From Proteiniphilum sp. (GTDB lineage: Bacteria; Bacteroidota; Bacteroidia; Bacteroidales; Dysgonomonadaceae), in contig JAQVWR010000017.1 in assembly GCA_028709605.1 (NCBI GenBank), forward strand, positions 1 to 33,768: a stretch of 33,768 bases of DNA, in the 5' to 3' direction. This document shows positions 26,352 through 33,768 of this stretch, piece by piece. Within the stretch, counting starts at the first letter, position 1; each line of letters begins with the position of its first letter. The translations under genes and the position numbers were made by a program. A model generated the notes under the pieces. The model did not search any database and had not been told where the DNA came from. It saw only the letters and a program-made list of their open reading frames with translations.

Positions 26352-26735
26352 TCATTCATTGGTCTCTTTCTCTTTCTCTTTTTCTCTTTCCAGTTCCCTG
26401 GGTATCATAACGGCTGCATACAGCATAAAAACGGCTCCGCAAATCATTGCCAACGCCCATTCGTTTCGCTGTCTGAACATCAGATAAGTGGCCACGATCA
26501 TTAGGATACAGGAAAAAAGCTGGAAATGGAACAATCTTTTTCCCCGGATGCTCTTTCCCGGATAAGGAGTGGTGACGGTAAGCACCGAGAAGAGGGCTAC
26601 CGACAGCGTCATGATCCAGGGCGCAACAAAAGGCTCCACTATATAAAGCATAGCAGACAACAAAATAAGCACCCCCGATATACGAAGGAATATATCTTTA
26701 GAGCTATGCATCATATGCTCCACAATGACAGGCAT
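26352..26735 (-). CDS. Small four-helix membrane protein, function unknown
   Basis: A 127-residue protein with four hydrophobic segments (LRISGVLILLSAMLYIVEP, APWIMTLSVALFSVLTV, FQLFSCILMIVATYLMF and WALAMICGAVFMLYAAVMI) and a charged tail of Glu-Lys/Glu-Arg repeats encoded by a hexamer repeat. I recognise no named family. It is 34-43 bases upstream of the regulator gene in the same direction, so it may belong to the same transcript and could be linked to the two-component system. Starts at 26714 or 26711 are also possible. Confidence 0.75.
   Translation of the reverse strand: MPVIVEHMMHSSKDIFLRISGVLILLSAMLYIVEPFVAPWIMTLSVALFSVLTVTTPYPGKSIRGKRLFHFQLFSCILMIVATYLMFRQRNEWALAMICGAVFMLYAAVMIPRELEREKEKEKETNE
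26363..26390 (-). repeat. Hexanucleotide-type microsatellite at the 3' end of the membrane-protein gene
   Basis: Plus strand TCTCTTTC-type repeats (unit CTCTTT, imperfect) encode the REKEKEKE tail. The six-base unit keeps the frame. Confidence 0.7.
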
Positions 26736-26855
26736 CCTTTATACAGATTCACAGATGGTTCAACCTGTTTGATGAAAAAGCCACAAATGTTCAAAAAAAT
26801 CTGATTTTCCAAAATAAAAAACGCTTTGCCCTCTCTAACGGGCTGATGGTTCCTT

Positions 26856-27161
26856 TCATTCCATGATAAAAATATCTTCATTCTCTTTTTTCATGAGATA
26901 ATTCTCACGCGCAAATTTTTCAAGATCTTCATGATTGGATTGGAGTTCATGTAACTTCTCCTTATCTGAATCTGTTTGCTGATGATAATATTCTATCTGT
27001 GCTTTTAGCTCTTTGATCTGTGACTCATAACGGATCCTTTTCGCCACACTGGTGTCACTCAGGAAAAACAACATCACTACCAGCACAATAAGGAACACGA
27101 TCTGATAAGCCGTCAGCCCCAGAATTCGTCTCATGCCGAATATATTTGCGATTTGTTTCAT
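26856..27161 (-). CDS. Septum formation initiator, DivIC/FtsB-like
   Basis: About 101 residues. There is a short cytoplasmic N-terminus, one transmembrane helix (AYQIVFLIVLVVMLFFL) and a periplasmic coiled coil (KRIRYESQIKELKAQIEYY). It ends with ENYLMKKENEDIFIME, the conserved REnylmkkedEdvf pattern of the DivIC/FtsB family. Members bridge FtsQ and FtsL in the divisome. The frame is open to 27197, but that codon overlaps the promoter box at 27197-27204, so the ATG at 27161 is the start. Confidence 0.88.
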   Translation of the reverse strand: MKQIANIFGMRRILGLTAYQIVFLIVLVVMLFFLSDTSVAKRIRYESQIKELKAQIEYYHQQTDSDKEKLHELQSNHEDLEKFARENYLMKKENEDIFIME

Positions 27162-27196
27162 TTGAACCGTTGCACAGAAGAGTTTCTTATACAACA

Positions 27197-27204
27197 CAAA
27201 TTTA
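27197..27204 (-). promoter_or_regulatory. Putative -7 promoter box (TAAATTTG) for the DivIC-like gene
   Basis: The minus strand reads TAAATTTG, a TAnnTTTG match, giving a leader of about 30 bases to the ATG at 27161. Confidence 0.5.
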
Positions 27205-27341
27205 GTACATATTTTCCATTTATTCGAACCATCTCACGGAAATAAATGAAAATATATGGATCCTCCTGCGTACAGATTAAACAAAAAAAAGTACCTTTAC
27301 GCTGTATAGTTTAATTTTAATAATTATTCACATTTATAGAA

Positions 27342-28985
27342 ATGAGGAAATTGTTTTTAACCACGATACTGGTGAAATGTTGTGTATTTGCCGCATTTTC
27401 CTGTACCAATCTGTTGGTCGGCAAAAATGCATCCGTCGACGGTTCAACCCTTATCTCCTATGCTGCCGACTCCTATGGCCTTTACGGCGAACTATACCAG
27501 TGGCCTGCCAGACAATACCGGCCCGGAGAGATGTTAAAGATTTATGAATGGGATACCGGAAAATATCTGGGTACGATACCGCAGGCTCTGCAGACATACC
27601 ATGTCGTGGGCAATATGAATGAACACCAGGTGGCCATCGGCGAAACCACCTTCGGCGGTCGCAGCGAGCTGGCCGACTCCACCGGGATCATGGATTATGG
27701 AAGTCTCATCTATACAACCCTTCAACGAGCCAGGAATGCACGTGAAGCGATCACCGTGATGACCGGTCTGGTTCGGGAGCATGGATATTACAGTTCCGGC
27801 GAATCTTTCTCCATTGCCGATCCGGAAGAGGTCTGGATCATGGAGATGATCGGAAAAGGCGCCGGCAGAAAGGGAGCCGTATGGGTAGCTGTCCGCATTC
27901 CGGACGATTACGTATCAGCGCATGCCAATCAGGCACGCATACAACAGTTTCCGCTCAACGATCCGAAGAATTGTCTCTACTCTCCCGATGTGATCTCTTT
28001 CGCGCGCGAGAGGGGCTATTTCTCGGGGAGCGATGCTGACTTCAGCTTTGCAAAGGCCTATGCTCCGATCGACTTTGGCGCACTGCGCTTCTGTGAAGCC
28101 CGTGTATGGTCGTTCTTCAACAAAGTCAACAGCGGGATGGGACAATATATCACCTACGCACAAGGCAAAAGCACCGATCCCATGCCACTTTACATCAAAC
28201 CCGACAAGAAACTCAGTGCACAGGATATCCAGGAGATGATGCGCGACCATTATGAAGGCACCGAGCTTGACTGGCGTTACGATGCGGGTGCCGGTCCCTT
28301 CCACTCACCTTATCGCTGGTCGCCTCTCACCTTTGAGGTCGATTCCGTGAAATATTGCAACGAACGGCCCATTGCCACCCAGCAGACAGGATTCTCGTTT
28401 GTAGCGCAGATGCGCTCCTGGCTCCCGGCACCCATTGGCGGCATCTTCTGGTTCGGTGTCGACGATGCCGCACAGACGGTTTACTATCCGATCTATTGTG
28501 GTCATACTGAAGTACCACACGAGATGGCAGCAGGCAATGGCGACCTGCTCCATTTCTCCTGGACTTCCGCTTTCTGGATCCACAACTGGGTCGCGAACAT
28601 GGTCTATACCCGATACAGCGACATGAGCGTCGACGTGAAAAAGGTGCAGTCCCGTCTGGAGGAGCAATTCAGAACAGCACAACCGAGGGTGGAACAGAAA
28701 GCCCTGGAGCTCTACAAGCAATCACAACCCGAAGCGGTTCATTACCTTACACAATATACCAATAACCTGGTTAAAGAGGGAGTGACTGAATGGAAGAAGC
28801 TGGGTGAGTACCTGATGGTGAAATATCTCGATGGAGCGATCAAAAAAGAGGAAAACGGGCAATTTAAGCGTAACCCGTACGGGCTCCCTGCCTTTCCTTC
28901 CCGCCCGGGCTACCCGAAGGAATATTACAGGAAAATTGTCGACCAGACCGGGGACAAATATATCGTGCAACCACTTGGTAATTAA
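27342..28985 (+). CDS. Secreted C69-family dipeptidase (PepD-like, Ntn hydrolase)
   Basis: A 547-residue protein. An N-terminal signal sequence of 20 residues ends just before Cys21-Thr-Asn, the start of the C69 family core (CTNLLVGKNASVDGSTLISY). In Ntn hydrolases the exposed N-terminal Cys is the nucleophile, so cleavage after Ser20 would both export and activate it. Further landmarks are NEHQVAIGETTFGGR, SIADPEEVWIMEMIG, and FWFGVDDAAQTVYYPIYCG. The family cleaves dipeptides; here it is probably periplasmic. Upstream is TACCTTTA at about 27290, an imperfect -7 box. With the S46 peptidase in the same window it fits an amino-acid-fermenting lifestyle. Confidence 0.93.
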   Translation: MRKLFLTTILVKCCVFAAFSCTNLLVGKNASVDGSTLISYAADSYGLYGELYQWPARQYRPGEMLKIYEWDTGKYLGTIPQALQTYHVVGNMNEHQVAIGETTFGGRSELADSTGIMDYGSLIYTTLQRARNAREAITVMTGLVREHGYYSSGESFSIADPEEVWIMEMIGKGAGRKGAVWVAVRIPDDYVSAHANQARIQQFPLNDPKNCLYSPDVISFARERGYFSGSDADFSFAKAYAPIDFGALRFCEARVWSFFNKVNSGMGQYITYAQGKSTDPMPLYIKPDKKLSAQDIQEMMRDHYEGTELDWRYDAGAGPFHSPYRWSPLTFEVDSVKYCNERPIATQQTGFSFVAQMRSWLPAPIGGIFWFGVDDAAQTVYYPIYCGHTEVPHEMAAGNGDLLHFSWTSAFWIHNWVANMVYTRYSDMSVDVKKVQSRLEEQFRTAQPRVEQKALELYKQSQPEAVHYLTQYTNNLVKEGVTEWKKLGEYLMVKYLDGAIKKEENGQFKRNPYGLPAFPSRPGYPKEYYRKIVDQTGDKYIVQPLGN

Positions 28986-28991
28986 GAATAA

Positions 28992-29032
28992 AGCTAAAAG
29001 CTGATAGCTGATAGCTGATAGCTAAACACTGA
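28992..29032 (+). repeat. AGCTGAT tandem repeat upstream of the phosphomutase gene
   Basis: AGCTAAA followed by three AGCTGAT units and AGCTAAACACTGAC, ending 15 bases before the phosphomutase ATG. Same family as the other AGCTGA clusters. Confidence 0.8.
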
Positions 29033-29047
29033 CACATAAAAAACTAT

Positions 29048-30802
29048 ATGAATATGGAAGAAGCAACATTACTGGCACAAGTCACTGACAAAGCAATGTC
29101 ATGGCTGAACGGAAACTATGATGCAGAAACGAAGGCAGAGATAACAAGTCTGCTCGGCAATGAAGACAAAAGGGCGTTGATAGACGCTTTTTATAAGGAT
29201 CTGGAATTTGGAACGGGAGGATTACGCGGCATCATGGGAGCAGGAAGCAATCGGATGAACAAATATACAGTGGGGGCGGCCACCCAGGGGCTTTCAAACT
29301 ATCTGAAGAAAGAGTTTTCCGAACTGAAGGAGATCAGGGTGGTGATCGGTCATGACTGCCGCAACAACAGCCGACGGTTTGCCGAGATCACAGCCGGCAT
29401 CTTCAGTGCCAACGGCATCAGGGTATACCTCTTTGAGGATCTGCGTCCTACGCCGGAAGTCTCCTACGCCATCCGCAAGCTGGGATGCCAGAGCGGGATC
29501 ATGATCACCGCATCGCACAACCCGAAGGAATACAACGGCTACAAGGCCTACTGGAACGATGGTGCCCAGGTGCTGGGCCCGCACGACAAGAACATCATTG
29601 CCGAAGTGAACCGCATCTCATCCGTCGATGACATCCTCTTTGAAGGGAACAGCGATCTGATCGAGATCATCGGCAAGGATATGGACAAGGCATTCATCGA
29701 AGAGGTGAAGAAGCTGGTGCTCTCTTCCGAGGCCATCGCCCGTCACCACGACATCAAGATGGTCTACACCCCCATCCATGGGACCAGCAGCACCTTGGTA
29801 CCCGACGCGCTGAAGGCTGTGGGCTTCACCAACATTATCCGGGTACCGGAACAGGATGTGATCAGCGGCGACTTTCCCACGGTGGTCTCCCCCAATCCGG
29901 AGGAGCCGGCCGCCCTCGACCTGGCCATTCGCAAGGCCAGGGAAACGGGTGCCGATCTGGTAATGGGTACCGACCCCGACGGTGACCGCATCGGGACTGC
30001 CATCCGCGACAACGACGGCAACTTCATCCTGGTGAACGGCAATCAGACCATGCTGATTTGCCTCTATTACATCATGACCCGCCGGGAAGAGCTGGGGCTC
30101 CTTACCGGGAAAGAGTTTGTGGTAAAAACCATCGTCACCACAGAGCTGGTGAAAGAGATTGCCGGGAAGAAAGGAATCGAGATCTTCGACTGCTATACCG
30201 GTTTCAAATGGATCGCCGACATCATCCGCAAAAATGAAGGTGTGAAGAAATATATTGGCGGTGGAGAGGAGAGCTACGGCTTTCTGGCGGGGGACTTTGT
30301 CCGCGATAAAGACTCCGTGTCGGCATGCACGCTCTTTGCCGAGATCGCCGCATGGGCCAAAGACAAGGGTAAGAGCCTGTATCAGCTGTTAGAGGATATC
30401 TACTTAGAATACGGTTATTCGAAGGAAGTGGGGATCTCCCTGGTACGCAAAGGCAAAGAGGGTGCCGACGAGATCGAGGCAATGATGAAGAAGTTCCGCA
30501 ACAACCCGATGGAGACGCTGGGCGGTTCACCAGTCACGCTGATCAAGGACTTCGCCCGACTCGAAGCGTTCGATTTTGTGCGCAATGAGCAGGTGGCCTT
30601 GGAGATGCCCACCACCTCCAATGTGCTACAGTACTTCACCGAGGAGGGGACCAAGGTGTCGATCCGTCCTTCCGGTACCGAACCCAAGATCAAGTTCTAT
30701 ATCGAAGTACGCGGATCGGCCAGGACACGCGAAGAGCTGGCACAGGCCGAAACAACAGCCAATGCAAAGATCAGTGCCATCCGGCAGGAATTTGGCATAT
30801 AG
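29048..30802 (+). CDS. Phosphoglucomutase/phosphomannomutase (alpha-D-phosphohexomutase)
   Basis: A 584-residue enzyme of the large cytosolic phosphohexomutase type. The phospho-serine is Ser156 in TASHNPKEYNGYK; the metal loop is GTDPDGDRIG (Asp309, 311, 313). The sugar-binding loop is GGGEESYGF and the phosphate-binding loop RPSGTEPKIKFY near the C-terminus. It interconverts hexose 1- and 6-phosphates, feeding glycolysis and sugar-nucleotide synthesis. Exact specificity is not readable. ATGs at 29048 and 29054 are both possible starts. It may be co-transcribed with mgsA, 85 bases downstream. Confidence 0.95.
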   Translation: MNMEEATLLAQVTDKAMSWLNGNYDAETKAEITSLLGNEDKRALIDAFYKDLEFGTGGLRGIMGAGSNRMNKYTVGAATQGLSNYLKKEFSELKEIRVVIGHDCRNNSRRFAEITAGIFSANGIRVYLFEDLRPTPEVSYAIRKLGCQSGIMITASHNPKEYNGYKAYWNDGAQVLGPHDKNIIAEVNRISSVDDILFEGNSDLIEIIGKDMDKAFIEEVKKLVLSSEAIARHHDIKMVYTPIHGTSSTLVPDALKAVGFTNIIRVPEQDVISGDFPTVVSPNPEEPAALDLAIRKARETGADLVMGTDPDGDRIGTAIRDNDGNFILVNGNQTMLICLYYIMTRREELGLLTGKEFVVKTIVTTELVKEIAGKKGIEIFDCYTGFKWIADIIRKNEGVKKYIGGGEESYGFLAGDFVRDKDSVSACTLFAEIAAWAKDKGKSLYQLLEDIYLEYGYSKEVGISLVRKGKEGADEIEAMMKKFRNNPMETLGGSPVTLIKDFARLEAFDFVRNEQVALEMPTTSNVLQYFTEEGTKVSIRPSGTEPKIKFYIEVRGSARTREELAQAETTANAKISAIRQEFGI

Positions 30803-30826
30803 TTTCATTATTCATGATTCCGAAAA

Positions 30827-30878
30827 AGCTGACCACTGAGAACTGACCGCAGAGAACTGACTGCTGATCGCTGAAAAC
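30827..30878 (+). repeat. Degenerate AGCTGA/AACTGA repeat cluster upstream of mgsA
   Basis: AGCTGACCACTGAG, AACTGACCGCAGAG, AACTGACTGCTGATCGCTGAAA: units of about 14 bases with the core CTGA. It ends about 10 bases before the mgsA ATG. Confidence 0.75.
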
Positions 30879-30887
30879 AACAAAACA

Positions 30888-31346
30888 ATGAGAAGAAAAC
30901 TGACCATTGCGCTTGTAGCGCACGATCACCGAAAAGCCGATATGGTAGAATGGGTGATCTTCAACTCCGACTTTCTGTCGGAGCATCACCTGGTATGCAC
31001 CGGTACTACCGGCAGCCTGGTACGGGAAGCCCTCCATAAAGAAGGAGTACATCCCGAGTTGACCATTATGCACTCAGGCCCAATGGGCGGGGATGCGGAG
31101 ATCGCGGCCATGGTGGTCCGCCAGGAGATCGACCTGGCCGTATTCCTGATTGACGACCTCAATGCGCAGCCGCATGAGGCAGATATCATGATGTTGCTCC
31201 GCCAGTGCCGGGTGCACAACGTGCCGATTGCCTGCAACCGGTACAGTGCCGACCTGATGCTCACGAGCAACCTGTGGGATGACGAGACCTATGTGCCGTC
31301 CCCTCCCAGGTACGAAAAATTCGACAGAGAGCAGATGGGTTTTTGA
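30888..31346 (+). CDS. mgsA: Methylglyoxal synthase
   Basis: A 152-residue protein with the full family pattern: AHDHRKADMV, the phosphate-binding CTGTTGSL, catalytic Asp69 in SGPMGGDAEIA, and FLIDDLNAQPHEADI with His96, then NVPIACN. It converts dihydroxyacetone phosphate to methylglyoxal and phosphate, a glycolytic bypass used when sugar phosphates accumulate. Following a phosphohexomutase, it fits sugar-phosphate balancing. Length and motifs are normal. Confidence 0.96.
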   Translation: MRRKLTIALVAHDHRKADMVEWVIFNSDFLSEHHLVCTGTTGSLVREALHKEGVHPELTIMHSGPMGGDAEIAAMVVRQEIDLAVFLIDDLNAQPHEADIMMLLRQCRVHNVPIACNRYSADLMLTSNLWDDETYVPSPPRYEKFDREQMGF

Positions 31347-31362
31347 CCCCGCTCCTCCTGCA

Positions 31363-31412
31363 ACCGTTGAACCCCTCATTGGCAGCATGCTGCCAATGAG
31401 GGGTTCAACGGT
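31363..31412. repeat. Perfect 50-bp palindrome between mgsA and the S46 peptidase
   Basis: The first 25 bases (starting ACCGTTGAACCCC and ending GGCAGCA) are the exact reverse complement of the next 25, with no spacer. It lies between two convergent genes. On neither strand is the hairpin followed by a T-run (plus: A-run; minus: TTGCAGG), so it is not a classical terminator, though it could still slow polymerase from either side. Confidence 0.95.
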
Positions 31413-31447
31413 AAAAAAAGAGATCTGTCCTTTATGCGACCTGCAGG

Positions 31448-33574
31448 CTATTGACCGATCTTCAGCTCCTCTACAATGTGCGGTGCACCCATCACCTTAT
31501 CGATGACAAAGAGCACGTAACGAATATCCACACTGATGGTGCGCTGCATCTCCGGTTCGAAGAGGATATCTCCGCTCAGTGACTCCCAGTTGCCGTCGAA
31601 GGCGAGCCCGATCAGCTCGGCATTGCCGTTCAGCACGGGGCTGCCGGAGTTACCGCCGGTGATATCGTTGGTGGAGAGAAAGTTAATGCGCATCACGCCG
31701 TGGTTATCGGCATAAGGGCCGAAGTCCCCGGAGCGGATGATATCGAGGATCTCCTGCTGCACGTTGAACTCGGGGTCACCCGGCTTCTGTTTGTCGAGGA
31801 TCCCCTGCGAGGTGGTATAACAATCGTACCATACCGCATCACGAGGCCAATACCCCTCCACGGTGCCATAGCTCATCCGCTGGGTGAAGTTGGCATCGGA
31901 ATAGAAAGTCCTATCGCTGTCCATCTCCGTCAGTGCAGCCATAAACTCCCGTTCACCCCGGAGAATCTTCTCGTAGGCAGGCATCATCTGTCCCGACAAC
32001 TCATAGCCCATATCGGCAGTAGATAACGCCAGCTTCATCGCCGGATCCTTGGTCAGCTCCTGCGTATCGGCACTCTTCAGCAGTTCCAGCAGTTTTTCCA
32101 GAGAGGTGAACCGCGAGTGGGCAAAGAGCCAGTCGGCATACTGCTCATAGTCCCCCCCGAAGAGGGAATCGATCTGCTGATAGATATCGGGATGATACTG
32201 TTCAGGTACCCGCTCGGCATATAGTTTCATCAGTACCGGCAGTACCTTCCGGTCGAGTTTCGGTTCATAGTTCTTATACGATTCGATCAGGCGGTCGTTG
32301 ATAAACGCCTGTTTGTCCTCCTCCGTACCTTCTGTATCGAAACGAAGGATAGTGTTGGCAAAGCGGATCAGCTCAATTCCGTTGTTAAAAATCTCCAGGA
32401 AGTAAGTTGTATAGCGGGCCAGTTCATCGGAAGCGACATAAGCTTCCCGGAGAGAGACCAGGGTGCTATCATATTTTTCCCTGTGCCGTGCATCGCTCTC
32501 AATCCATGCAGCCAGCCTTGATTCCAGGGCCTCTTTTTCTGGCAGCACCCCCAGCCTGGTCAGCGCCTCATTCATCCCCATGGAGTTTTTCCAATAGTTG
32601 GAGCTGCCGGCAAACTTGCTGGCGTACTTGATGCGGATGGTGTCGTTTTGCGTCATGGCATCCCACCAGATCGCCTGTTTTTCTCCCCGCACCTCGATGC
32701 GCGGTTTGTTCTCCGACTCCATGCGCTGGCGGATACCCCAGGAGGAGAGGTAACGCTGTGTGCTTCCAGGGTATCCCACGGTCATGGCATAATCGCCTTC
32801 CACCACCCCTGCCAGTGACACCGGCACTACATATTTTGGCTGATAAGGTACGTTCTCCGTGCTATAGTTCGCCGGACGGTTGTCCTTTCCGGCATAGACG
32901 CGGAACACGGAAAAGTCACCCGTATGGCGGGGCCACATCCAGTTGTCGGTATCACCGCCGAACTTACCCACCGAGGAGGGAGGGGCTACCACCATGCGCA
33001 CATCACGGAACAGGTCATAAAGCACGATGTAATACTTGTTGCGGGAGAAGAAGGGGATCACCCGCGCGCGGGTGAAGGGATCATTCTCATACTCGCGGAT
33101 CAGCTCATTGGAAATGGAGTCGATAGCCAGCTCGCGCTGTGTCTCACTTAACACCTGCGGCACATGGGGAACGATGCGGTCCGTCACATCCTGCATCGAC
33201 CGGAGAAAAGAGACGGTCAGCCCGTCGGCATACAGCTCTTCCGACTTGCTGGAAGCCGCAAAGCCATCTTTCAGGTAATCATGCTCCACGGCACTCAGTT
33301 GCTGGATGGCTCCATATCCGCAATGGTGATTGGTGAAGATCAGTCCTTCCTCCGATACGACCACGCCGGTACACCCTCCGCCAAAGATCACCACAGCATC
33401 CTTGAGCGACGGGTTCTTTTCACTGTACAGCCGGTCTGCAGGAAAGGTAAATCCCAACTCCTGCATACGGGCAATATTCTCCCGGTTCAGCTCCTTGAGG
33501 AGCCACATACCTTCATCGGCTCTCGCCGTCAACGCTACAACGAGGATTGCAAGCGATAAGAAAAGTTTTTTCAT
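31448..33574 (-). CDS. S46-family dipeptidyl-peptidase, DPP7-like
   Basis: A 708-residue exported serine peptidase with signal peptide MKKLFLSLAILVVALTARA cut before Asp-Glu-Gly-Met-Trp. The triad is His84 (TNHHCGYGAIQ), Asp220 (HTGDFSVFRVYA) and Ser643 (GGNSGSP). The N-terminal DEGMWLL motif anchors the substrate amino group in this family. At the specificity position 18 residues after the serine it has Gly661 (FDGNWES). DPP7 has Gly there, while the acid-specific DPP11 has Arg, so removal of dipeptides with a hydrophobic second residue is expected. It acts in the periplasm. Its start is 16 bases after an AGCTGA-type repeat cluster. Confidence 0.95.
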   Translation of the reverse strand: MKKLFLSLAILVVALTARADEGMWLLKELNRENIARMQELGFTFPADRLYSEKNPSLKDAVVIFGGGCTGVVVSEEGLIFTNHHCGYGAIQQLSAVEHDYLKDGFAASSKSEELYADGLTVSFLRSMQDVTDRIVPHVPQVLSETQRELAIDSISNELIREYENDPFTRARVIPFFSRNKYYIVLYDLFRDVRMVVAPPSSVGKFGGDTDNWMWPRHTGDFSVFRVYAGKDNRPANYSTENVPYQPKYVVPVSLAGVVEGDYAMTVGYPGSTQRYLSSWGIRQRMESENKPRIEVRGEKQAIWWDAMTQNDTIRIKYASKFAGSSNYWKNSMGMNEALTRLGVLPEKEALESRLAAWIESDARHREKYDSTLVSLREAYVASDELARYTTYFLEIFNNGIELIRFANTILRFDTEGTEEDKQAFINDRLIESYKNYEPKLDRKVLPVLMKLYAERVPEQYHPDIYQQIDSLFGGDYEQYADWLFAHSRFTSLEKLLELLKSADTQELTKDPAMKLALSTADMGYELSGQMMPAYEKILRGEREFMAALTEMDSDRTFYSDANFTQRMSYGTVEGYWPRDAVWYDCYTTSQGILDKQKPGDPEFNVQQEILDIIRSGDFGPYADNHGVMRINFLSTNDITGGNSGSPVLNGNAELIGLAFDGNWESLSGDILFEPEMQRTISVDIRYVLFVIDKVMGAPHIVEELKIGQ

Positions 33575-33589
33575 AAGTTGTTCTAATTA

Positions 33590-33629
33590 GCGGTCAGCTT
33601 TCAGCTTTCAGCAGTCAGCTTTCAGCTAT
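33590..33629 (-). repeat. AGCTGAAAGCTGAC-type repeat cluster upstream of the S46 peptidase
   Basis: On the minus strand AGCTGAAAGCTGAC, TGCTGAAAGCTGAA, AGCTGACCGC: about 14-base units. It is followed further upstream by an AT-rich repeat of the TAATGAATAATGAG type (about 33640-33669). Confidence 0.8.
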
Positions 33630-33666
33630 GCTTGTTGATTATTAATTATTCATTACTCATTATTCA

Positions 33667-33768
33667 TTACTTAAAATATTTCCCGATGAAAGGCCATTGT
33701 CTCAGCGGCAGCTCTCTCTTTACCATCACGACGAGATAGAAGCCTACCAGCAGGGTGTTGATCACCAG
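33667..33768 (-). CDS. C-terminal end of a membrane protein (partial)
   Basis: The last 33 codons of a minus-strand gene: a hydrophobic segment LVINTLLVGFYLVVMV then KRELPLRQWPFIGKYFK and a TAA at 33667-33669. The pattern of a terminal helix followed by a short basic tail fits polysaccharide flippase-type (MATE/Wzx) proteins, but too little is visible to name it. Confidence 0.65.
   Translation of the reverse strand: MVINTLLVGFYLVVMVKRELPLRQWPFIGKYFK

Noticed and set aside
31363-31412. The 50-bp palindrome as an ordinary rho-independent terminator
   Set aside because: Neither orientation has a T-run after the stem and there is no loop; kept as a palindrome of unknown role.

Overview
The window looks like a chromosomal segment of a member of the Bacteroidales, probably a Dysgonomonadaceae/Porphyromonadaceae-type organism (the family is an inference). 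The signs are: many promoters of the TAnnTTTG (-7) type with no clear Shine-Dalgarno sequences; a Rho factor with a very long low-complexity insertion; a Bacteroidetes-style ECF sigma factor relic; an S46 dipeptidyl-peptidase; a C69 dipeptidase; and an etfB-etfA-acyl-CoA dehydrogenase operon. It is mostly core-genome housekeeping. I see no phage, insertion sequence, CRISPR array, tRNA or rRNA.

Layout. 1-346: truncated response regulator (-). 505-1755: queC-queF (+), making preQ0 and then preQ1, with a candidate preQ1-I riboswitch in the leader. 1728-2525: GH16-like lipoprotein (-) whose catalytic nucleophile is replaced by Ser. 2782-5241: PLP aminotransferase and a LolC/E-type permease (+). 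5316-9613: sbcD-sbcC (+). 9614-10641: about 1 kb without a convincing gene, but bounded by a promoter and a strong intrinsic terminator, with ends that pair over 10 bp; I read it as a large structured non-coding RNA and consider it the most interesting object here. 10642-11071: ECF sigma factor pseudogene (-) that lost most of region 4 by an internal deletion. 11292-14933: etfB-etfA-acd (-). 15246-16292: putative DUF6340-type lipoprotein (+). 16595-18628: rho (+) with a classic terminator. 18763-21425: truA, DnaQ-like exonuclease and dnaN (-). 21590-26735: membrane protein, NtrC-like regulator, hybrid histidine kinase and xerD (-), closely packed. 26856-27161: DivIC/FtsB-like protein (-). 27342-31346: C69 dipeptidase, phosphoglucomutase/phosphomannomutase and mgsA (+). 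31448-33574: S46 dipeptidyl-peptidase, DPP7-like (-). 33667-33768: C-terminal end of a membrane protein (-).

Connections. QueC and QueF are consecutive steps of queuosine synthesis, and the proposed riboswitch would sense their product. SbcC and SbcD form one hairpin-cleaving nuclease; the window also holds a perfect 50-bp palindrome (31363-31412), the class of structure such nucleases attack. EtfA/B carry electrons from the acyl-CoA dehydrogenase. The hybrid kinase and NtrC-like regulator probably form one phosphorelay; the regulator lacks the motifs needed to activate sigma-54. C69 and S46 peptidases point to peptide/amino-acid metabolism. Four degenerate AGCTGA-type repeat clusters sit just upstream of genes, always in the same orientation relative to the gene.
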